Shown in pieces: positions 15,227 through 20,110 of a DNA stretch of 20,110 bases. Each line of letters starts with the position of its first letter. Positions within the stretch are counted from its first letter, which is position 1. A program made the position numbers and the translations under genes. The stretch comes from DASVAL01 sp035649575 (GTDB lineage: Bacteria > Planctomycetota > UBA1135 > UBA2386). The notes below the pieces were generated by a model, which saw only the letters and a list, made by a program, of their open reading frames with translations, searched no databases and was not told the origin of the DNA. The stretch spans positions 1-20,110 of the forward strand of contig DASRJH010000222.1 in NCBI GenBank assembly GCA_035649575.1. The letters are read 5' to 3'.

Positions 15227-16078
15227 TCATCGAGGCTTCGAGAAGCCGGCGCGTTCGAATACCGGCCAGGCCTTCTCGGACCGCAAGAACTCGTGCAACT
15301 CGTGAGCGCGTCGGTTGGCACCCTTCACCAACACCATCGGATAGACGATCTTCGGATGCAGGTCCTGCGGGATGCGAACGGCGACGTCGACCTTGGCCGA
15401 GACAGCGGCATCCGTCGCGTAGACGATTCCAGCCTGGGCTTCGCCGCGCTCGACGTAGGACAGAGCCGCCCGCACATCCTGGGCTTGGACCACGTTCCCG
15501 CGGATCTTCTCGAAGACTCCCGCCTTCTCGAGCGCGGCTCGAGCGTACTTGCCGGCGGGAACAGCGGTGTAGTCGGCGAGGCCGATGCGAGCAAAGGTCG
15601 GGTCCGCCAGGTCCTCGAGCTTCGAGGGCCGGGTCTTTGCGTCCTTCGGCACGATCACGACCAGGCTGTTGCCGAGCAGGTCGACTCGCGTTCCGGGCTC
15701 GACGAGGTCCCACCCCGCGACCTTGTCGACCCATTCGACGCTCGCCGAGATGAACACGCCCGGCGCTGCTCCCTCGCGAAGCTGCTGCGCGAGGGTGTTC
15801 GATGCCCCGTAGCTCGCGACGACGTGGCTGTCGCGGATCGGCTCGAACTCCTTCACGAGCGTCGTCAGCACGTCCGTGAGGCTCGCTGCGGCGTAGAGGC
15901 GCGCCTCGGCTTTGTGCTGACCGGTGCCGTCGCCCTGGCCGCCGTGTTGCCGCGCGCCGGGATGCTCGGGAGGGCCGGAGGCCGCCGCGTCCGGACTGCA
16001 TGCGGTGAGGCACGCCGACAGGATCGCGAGGCCGGACCAGGTGTACGCGAGCACTCGATGCCCAAGCGAAGCTAGCAT
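15227..16078 (-). CDS. modA: Molybdate ABC transporter substrate-binding lipoprotein ModA
   Basis: 283 residues from ATG 16078; ATG 16111 is possible but would overlap the regulator region. The lipobox is LSAC at 20-23 or LTAC at 24-27, then a Gly/His linker, so it is membrane-tethered. ModA marks are LYAAASLTDVLTTLVKEFE, SYGASNTLAQQLREGAAPGV, FISAS, TAVPAGKYARAALEKAG and AGIVYATDAAV. Ser and Ala/Thr positions in these loops bind molybdate in the family. It delivers molybdate to ModBC, encoded divergently to the right. The split orientation differs from the common modABC order. The intergenic dyad suggests control together with the regulator. Confidence 0.9.
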   Translation of the reverse strand: MLASLGHRVLAYTWSGLAILSACLTACSPDAAASGPPEHPGARQHGGQGDGTGQHKAEARLYAAASLTDVLTTLVKEFEPIRDSHVVASYGASNTLAQQLREGAAPGVFISASVEWVDKVAGWDLVEPGTRVDLLGNSLVVIVPKDAKTRPSKLEDLADPTFARIGLADYTAVPAGKYARAALEKAGVFEKIRGNVVQAQDVRAALSYVERGEAQAGIVYATDAAVSAKVDVAVRIPQDLHPKIVYPMVLVKGANRRAHELHEFLRSEKAWPVFERAGFSKPR

Positions 16079-16081
16079 GTG

Positions 16082-16116
16082 CGGCAACGTTAGCACTATC
16101 GTGTGCAGCATTGCCG
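16082..16116. promoter_or_regulatory. Imperfect dyad between modA and the regulator, candidate operator
   Basis: Arms CGGCAACGTTAGCAC (from 16082) and GTGCAGCATTGCCG (to 16116) are imperfect reverse complements with a short centre; CGGCAA/TTGCCG and GCAC/GTGC pair exactly. It is the only dyad in the 42 bp between the divergent starts, so it could bind the adjacent HTH regulator. It does not match the E. coli ModE site as I recall it. Part of it could overlap the N-terminus if upstream starts are used. Confidence 0.4.
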
Positions 16117-16120
16117 GCCC

Positions 16121-16558
16121 ATGCGTGGAACTAGTCAGCAAGTGCAAGCATTGCGAATCGGCGAAGTCGCCGAGCTCCTGGCAGTCAGCAGCGACACCGT
16201 GCGCCGCCTGGCCGATTCGGGAGCGCTGCGCAGTGTGCGCACCCGTGGCCGCCAGCGCTGCGTCGATGGTCGATCGGTCGCCGAGTTCCTCAGCAAGCGC
16301 AGCACACGCGGCGAGAACAGCTCGCAGCAGTCGGTTCGGAATCACCTCCCGGGCATCGTCTTGCGCGTCGTCAAGGACAGGGTGGCCGCCCAGGTGGAGC
16401 TCCAGGTCGGACGACACCGGTTGGTCGCGCTCGTGACGCGTGAGGCGGTCGATGCACTCGGTCTCGTGCCCGGGATGCCTGCGGTAGCCACGGTCAAGGC
16501 AACCAACCTCGCCGTCGAGCTGCCGCGCGGAAGGCGCGGCCGGCGCCACGTGGAGTGA
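16121..16558 (+). CDS. HTH regulator with TOBE molybdate-binding domain
   Basis: 145 residues from ATG 16121; GTG 16103 adds six residues. Residues 11-58 are an excisionase/MerR-type helix-turn-helix (LRIGEVAELLAVSSDTVRRL, then ADSGALRSVRT and RQRCVDGRSVAEFL). Residues 72-136 are a TOBE/Mop domain (VRNHLPGIVLRVVKDRVAAQ, then VTREAVDALGLVPGM and VKATNLAVEL) like those that bind molybdate. It is therefore probably a cytoplasmic molybdate-responsive repressor for the adjoining mod genes; classic ModE has a different winged-helix N-terminus. The stop lies 4 bp before modB, so the two share a transcript. Ligand and target are inferred from domain and context. Confidence 0.85.
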   Translation: MRGTSQQVQALRIGEVAELLAVSSDTVRRLADSGALRSVRTRGRQRCVDGRSVAEFLSKRSTRGENSSQQSVRNHLPGIVLRVVKDRVAAQVELQVGRHRLVALVTREAVDALGLVPGMPAVATVKATNLAVELPRGRRGRRHVE

Positions 16559-16562
16559 GCCG

Positions 16563-17228
16563 ATGGACGCTGCGGAATGGCAGGCGCTCGGTCTCTCCGC
16601 GATCGTCGGTCTCGCGGCCGTGGCTTGCGTGCTGCCAGCGGCCGTGGCTTGCGGCTACTTCCTGGCCACGCGCAGCTTTCGCGGCAAGACGCTGATCGAG
16701 ACCGTGCTGGTGCTGCCGCTCGTGCTGCCTCCGGTCGTCACGGGCTACGCTCTGCTGGTCCTGTTCGGCCGGCGCGGACCGCTCGGCGGCGTGCTGGATG
16801 CGATCGGCCTGCCGATCGTGTTCACGTGGCGAGGCTGCGTCGTGGCTTCGGCGGTCATGGCGTTTCCGCTCGCCTACCGAGCGTGCCGGACGGCATTCGA
16901 GGGAGTCGACCGGCGCTTCGGAGCGATCGCGCGCACGCTCGGCGCCGGTCGCCTGGACGTGTTCGTGCACGTCACGTTGCCGATGGCCTGGCATGGACTG
17001 GTCGCCGCGGCGATCCTGGCGTTTGCGCGCAGCGTCGGGGAGTTCGGGGCGACGATCATCCTCGCCGGCAATGTCGAGGGTCAGACGCGCACGCTTCCCG
17101 TGGCTGTCTTCCAGGAGATCCAGTCGCGCGGTGCCGAAGGAGTCTGGCGGCTCGCCTTGTTGTGCGTGGCCCTGGCCACCGGCGCGCTCGTCGCCAGCGA
17201 GGCGTTCGCGCGCAGGAGCCGGCGATGA
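16563..17228 (+). CDS. modB: Molybdate ABC transporter permease ModB
   Basis: 221 residues from ATG 16563, preceded by GGAG at 16552-16555 with 7-nt spacing. Membrane helices are clear, and the length is typical of ModB. Family marks are VLVLPLVLPPVVTGYALLVL, FGRRGPLG, the cytoplasmic EAA-type loop RTLGAGRLDVFVHVTLPMAW that contacts ModC, and SVGEFGATIILAGNVEGQTR. It forms the inner-membrane channel for molybdate received from ModA. The stop overlaps the modC start by 4 nt (ATGA). A 16-bp repeat at 16614-16653 duplicates AAVAC in the first helix. Confidence 0.95.
   Translation: MDAAEWQALGLSAIVGLAAVACVLPAAVACGYFLATRSFRGKTLIETVLVLPLVLPPVVTGYALLVLFGRRGPLGGVLDAIGLPIVFTWRGCVVASAVMAFPLAYRACRTAFEGVDRRFGAIARTLGAGRLDVFVHVTLPMAWHGLVAAAILAFARSVGEFGATIILAGNVEGQTRTLPVAVFQEIQSRGAEGVWRLALLCVALATGALVASEAFARRSRR
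16614..16653 (+). repeat. Two direct 16-bp repeats within modB
   Basis: GCGGCCGTGGCTTGCG occurs at 16614-16629 and again at 16638-16653, a 24-bp period that keeps the frame. It encodes AAVAC twice in the first membrane helix and is probably a small internal duplication. Confidence 0.7.
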
Positions 17229-18286
17229 CTCGCCTCGAGGTCGACGTCAGGCGGCGGTTGTCCGCGGAGTTCACGCTGGACGTCGAGTTCGCATTCACGT
17301 TCGAGTCGACCCGTCGGATCGCGGCACTCTTCGGCCCGTCGGGATGCGGGAAGTCGACGACGCTCGCGCTGATCGCCGGCCTCGAGCGCCCGGACGCGGG
17401 ACGCGTCGTTCTCGACGGTCGAGTCCTCGTCGACGTGGCGGCCGGCGTGCACGTGCCCCCGCAGCAGCGTGCGATCGGGCTCGTGCACCAGGACGGACTG
17501 CTGTTCCCGCACCTCGACGTCGCGGGGAACTTGTCGTTCGCGGAGCGCAGGGCGTGCGGGCGCCGTGTCGCTCGCGCGGACGTCGTTGCCGCGCTGCGGC
17601 TCGAAGGGCTGCTCGGCCGCAGTGTCGGTGCGCTGTCCGGAGGCGAGCGGCAACGCGTAGCGCTCGGTCGCGCCCTGCTCTCGGGTCCGCGACTCCTGCT
17701 GCTCGACGAGCCGATTTCTGCTCTCGACGAGAAGGCGCGCTGGGAGGTGCTCGGCTACGTCGAAGAGGTTGCCAGTCGCTTCGACGTGCCGGCGCTCTAC
17801 GTGAGCCATCAGCGCGCCGAGGTCGCGCGCCTTGCGGCGCAGGTCGCGCGGCTCGAAGCTGGCCGTGTCGCGACGGTGGGTGCCACGGCATCCGTGCTCG
17901 GCCAGTCGCCCGAGGCAGGCGGCGTGCCCAACATCCTGCGGGCGACGTTCACGAACGAGGGCGATGGCGACGCACGGCTCGCCGGCGGGGTGCGCATCAC
18001 GTTGCCCGTCCGCGGCGCGAGCGACGAGGTCGTCTGGTGCCAGGTCTCGTCTGGCGCGATCACGCTGGAGTCGCCGCGCTCGGCGTCCGTTTCGAGCGCG
18101 CGCAACCGCCTGCCAGGTACGGTGCAGGCCGTGGCGCGCGATGAGATGCGAGTGCGGCTCGTGATCGAGGCGGCCGTGCCACTGCACGTCGACGTGACAC
18201 CACAGGCCGCCGAGCAGCTGCAACTGAAGCCCGGCTCGGCGGTCGTCTGCACGTTCAAGACCCACTCGATAGAGGTCCTGCGGTGA
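17225..18286 (+). CDS. modC: Molybdate ABC transporter ATPase ModC
   Basis: 353 residues from ATG 17225, overlapping modB by 4 nt, with AGGAG at 17214-17218. The ATPase shows Walker A GPSGCGKST at 37-45, Q-loop Gln89, signature LSGGERQ at 137-143, Walker B RLLLLDEP at 156-163 and the H-loop VSH with His195. The C-terminal part from about 235 contains TOBE regions (NILRATFTNEGD; SARNRLPGTVQAVARDEMRV), which in ModC bind molybdate and regulate transport. It powers uptake through ModB on the cytoplasmic face. The gene ends 21 bp before a convergent gene, and no terminator is visible there. Confidence 0.95.
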   Translation: MTRLEVDVRRRLSAEFTLDVEFAFTFESTRRIAALFGPSGCGKSTTLALIAGLERPDAGRVVLDGRVLVDVAAGVHVPPQQRAIGLVHQDGLLFPHLDVAGNLSFAERRACGRRVARADVVAALRLEGLLGRSVGALSGGERQRVALGRALLSGPRLLLLDEPISALDEKARWEVLGYVEEVASRFDVPALYVSHQRAEVARLAAQVARLEAGRVATVGATASVLGQSPEAGGVPNILRATFTNEGDGDARLAGGVRITLPVRGASDEVVWCQVSSGAITLESPRSASVSSARNRLPGTVQAVARDEMRVRLVIEAAVPLHVDVTPQAAEQLQLKPGSAVVCTFKTHSIEVLR

Positions 18287-18307
18287 GGGTGTCGACGCTG
18301 TTCCTGG

Positions 18308-19543
18308 CTAGAGGCCGAGCAGCTCCCAGCTCAGGCAGTTGCTCAGCGAGATACCGAGCCCGGCCGGGGTGACGCACAGCTCGAAGATCTGCGAGCTGTA
18401 GACGTTTCCCGCGAGCGCGGGCGTCAGCGGCAGCGGCAGGTCGAACGTCGTGCTCCCGCCACAGACGCTGGGTCCGTTGATCAGGTTCGGCCCGAGGTAG
18501 CCGAGGAACGGCACCGTGTAGATGGGCCCGCACAGCGGTGGCACGCTGGGACCCGTCGGATTGCACGGACCGTCGCCGACCATGCAGAACGAGAAGCTGC
18601 TGCCGAACGCGCCGTCGATGTGCAGCTTGAAGTCGAGGTTGCCGAGCACCGGGTCGTTGACGAGCGAGTGGTGCATCGGGCACGGTGGGCACGTGCCGCC
18701 CGCGCACTCGGTGCCGAGCGAAGTGGCGCGGCCCGGGTGCACCGCGAGACCGATCATGCGCTCGAGCACCGCGATCGTGCCCGGGCAGCACGACCAGCTC
18801 ACGATCGTCACGTGCGTGCCGTTCCACGAGTAGTTCATCGACACGATGGTCTGGCCGTCAGTCGCGTAGAGCATCAGCTTGCCCCAATCGCACGCGAGAC
18901 CGGTCACGAAGCCGAAGTTGGTCGGGCACGGCGGCATGTCGAAGGCGTCGAACTGCACGCACGGGTGCGACAGGTCGTTGACGTGGATGCGGGTCGTGCC
19001 CGCGAGCAGGTCGGGATACGACACGAACACGAGACCGATGCCTTCGTCGATTGCGAGGCCGGTTGTCACGCGCATCACGGGTGCGGGCGTCGGCACGAGC
19101 ACGGTTTGGCAGCCGCCCTGATGCACGGGCGGGCAGGTGTTGGAGTAGAAGTGCAGGTTGCCTTCGTTGTCGATCATCCAGAGCGAATCGTGCTCGTCGA
19201 TCACTTCGAGCCCGGTGATGTAAGTGGTAGTGCTGCTCAGCGACGGGATCGGCAGCGGTCCACACTGCAGCGAGCAGTCGGCGTCGTACTTCGCGAGCAT
19301 CCGGCCGTTCGTGACCCACGCGCCGCGGCGGCGCGGATCCCACGCGGTGCCGCCGACGAACGGCAGGTTGGGGGCCGGCGGCATCTGCGCGAGTGCGCAT
19401 TGGGACAGGATCGGGCAGGTGATCGCCTGATGGCGCAACGCAGGAGTGGTGCGCGTCATGCCGACCAGATGCGTCGGCGATTGTGCCGCCACCGCGGCGG
19501 CGAGGAATGGAAGAACGAGTGGTGCCAGGGAGGTGGTTTTCAT
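18308..19543 (-). CDS. Cysteine-rich secreted protein of unknown function
   Basis: 411 residues. The signal peptide is 1-20 (LPFLAAAVAA|Q21), and AGGA lies about 8 nt before the ATG at 19543. The middle part has propeller-like blade patterns (TAWDPRRRGAWVTNGRMLAK, ITGLEVIDEHDSLWMIDNEG, TGLACDWGKLMLYATDG). A C-terminal beta-rich domain follows (LGNLDFKLHIDGAFGSSFSF, then GYLGPNL and SWELLGL). By my count the mature chain has 20 cysteines, several in CC or CxxC pairs, which suggests disulfide cross-linking outside the cell. Similar proteins are common in some planctomycetes, from memory. No catalytic motif seen. It follows the FGE-like gene by 124 bp on the same strand. Confidence 0.8.
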   Translation of the reverse strand: MKTTSLAPLVLPFLAAAVAAQSPTHLVGMTRTTPALRHQAITCPILSQCALAQMPPAPNLPFVGGTAWDPRRRGAWVTNGRMLAKYDADCSLQCGPLPIPSLSSTTTYITGLEVIDEHDSLWMIDNEGNLHFYSNTCPPVHQGGCQTVLVPTPAPVMRVTTGLAIDEGIGLVFVSYPDLLAGTTRIHVNDLSHPCVQFDAFDMPPCPTNFGFVTGLACDWGKLMLYATDGQTIVSMNYSWNGTHVTIVSWSCCPGTIAVLERMIGLAVHPGRATSLGTECAGGTCPPCPMHHSLVNDPVLGNLDFKLHIDGAFGSSFSFCMVGDGPCNPTGPSVPPLCGPIYTVPFLGYLGPNLINGPSVCGGSTTFDLPLPLTPALAGNVYSSQIFELCVTPAGLGISLSNCLSWELLGL

Positions 19544-19667
19544 GGGAAAGATCCTGGGGGGCGAACGTCACCCCGCCGCTTGCAAATGTACTGCTTCCAG
19601 CGAGCGCATGTTTTCGCCGCACGGCGCGCTGCTCGCGCTGCGCAAGCGGCGTACCTGTTCGCCGTGA

Positions 19668-20110
19668 TCAGTTGCGAGGCAGGCTGCGCGCGACGCGCAC
19701 GCCGATCTCGGGTGTCGTCTGGTTCGCGAGCACGAGGCGCACGGAGCCGAAGCGCGACTCGGTCGGACGCAGCATGTACGAGCCCCCGCGCGCGAGATAC
19801 GAGGTTCCGGATCTCCCCTCCAACTCGCCGACCGCGAGCTCGGCCACGTTGCCGAGCACGTCGTGGAGCCCGTAGTTGTTGGGCAGGAACGTGCCGACGG
19901 GTGCATGCGACGCGAAGCCGTCTCGCACGCTGCCATCCCAGGGCCTCTCGTGTTCGTGATGATCGCCCAACGACGCGTCCGCGACGTTCGCGTAGCCCTG
20001 GAGCGACGCGGGCTCGTCGCCGGCGATCCAGATGCTCGAGCAGCCGCCGCGCGCGGCGACCTCCCACTCCACGAAGCTCGGCAAGCGCAGCTCATAGTGC
20101 TGCAACCAAT
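19668..20110 (-). CDS. Formylglycine-generating-enzyme-like (sulfatase-modifying factor) protein, N-terminus beyond right edge
   Basis: The frame is open through the right edge, so only the last ~147 residues are seen. TTG at 20105 could be read as a start, but the family motif W-LQHYELRLPSFVEWEVAARGG crosses it, so the gene begins beyond the window. Further marks are NNYGLHDVLGNVAELAVGE, ARGGSYMLRPTESRFGS and IGVRVARS. The usual GNVWEW is GNVAEL, and no cysteine is present near the RGGS segment, so it is probably an FGE-fold protein without oxidase activity, perhaps a binding domain. Such domains are widespread in planctomycetes. Confidence 0.85.
   Translation of the reverse strand, partial: WLQHYELRLPSFVEWEVAARGGCSSIWIAGDEPASLQGYANVADASLGDHHEHERPWDGSVRDGFASHAPVGTFLPNNYGLHDVLGNVAELAVGELEGRSGTSYLARGGSYMLRPTESRFGSVRLVLANQTTPEIGVRVARSLPRN

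Noticed and set aside
18287..18307. Terminator between the convergent genes modC and 18308
   Set aside because: The 21-bp gap shows no stem-loop and no T-run.
1..20110. CRISPR array, tRNA, rRNA, insertion sequence or phage genes
   Set aside because: No regularly spaced repeats, cloverleaf-like sequences, transposase or integrase motifs were seen on either strand.

Overview
The window is GC-rich chromosomal DNA that fits a planctomycete-type bacterium. The signs are carboxypeptidase-regulatory-like beta-sandwich proteins, an ECF sigma factor fused to such a sensor-like region, secreted HEAT and leucine-rich-repeat proteins, a gingipain-like (C25) secreted protein, a formylglycine-generating-enzyme-like protein, and a cysteine-rich secreted protein. 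The lineage call is inference from gene content; no rRNA or tRNA is present. I count 18 genes or gene ends plus one gene relic. No stretch longer than about 300 bases lacks a gene. I saw no IS element, CRISPR array, tRNA, rRNA or replication origin.

Layout: 1-1293 (-) is the start of a membrane-anchored carboxypeptidase-regulatory-like protein cut by the left edge. 1461-2126 (+) is a secreted thioredoxin/peroxiredoxin-like protein. It stops at a TGA sitting where relatives have a C-terminal Gly-Cys, and the TGA is followed at once by a perfect 10-bp hairpin, so it is a candidate selenoprotein. A small membrane protein (2308-2601, +) follows. 2609-2753 (-) is a relic, about 92% identical to the 3' end of the C25-like gene 7.5 kb away. 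A minus-strand series then covers 2807-15110: HEAT-repeat protein, DUF7832-like protein, secreted protein of unknown function, ECF sigma-TM-beta-sandwich fusion, lipoprotein, C25-like protein, MmcQ/YjbR protein, LRR protein and a GspG-like protein.

15227-18286 is a molybdate uptake locus. ModA (-) is divergent from an HTH+TOBE regulator, modB and modC (+), with an imperfect dyad between them that could be the operator. The window closes with the Cys-rich secreted protein (18308-19543, -) and the C-terminal part of an FGE-like protein (19668-20110, -).

How the genes work together: the mod genes form a complete ABC importer (lipoprotein receptor, permease, ATPase) with a probable Mo-sensing regulator. 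Most other genes encode envelope or secreted proteins, and six of them share the same signal-peptidase junction with Gln at +1. The sigma fusion could couple an extracytoplasmic sensor-like region directly to transcription. The most notable candidate is the possible UGA recoding in the redox protein.
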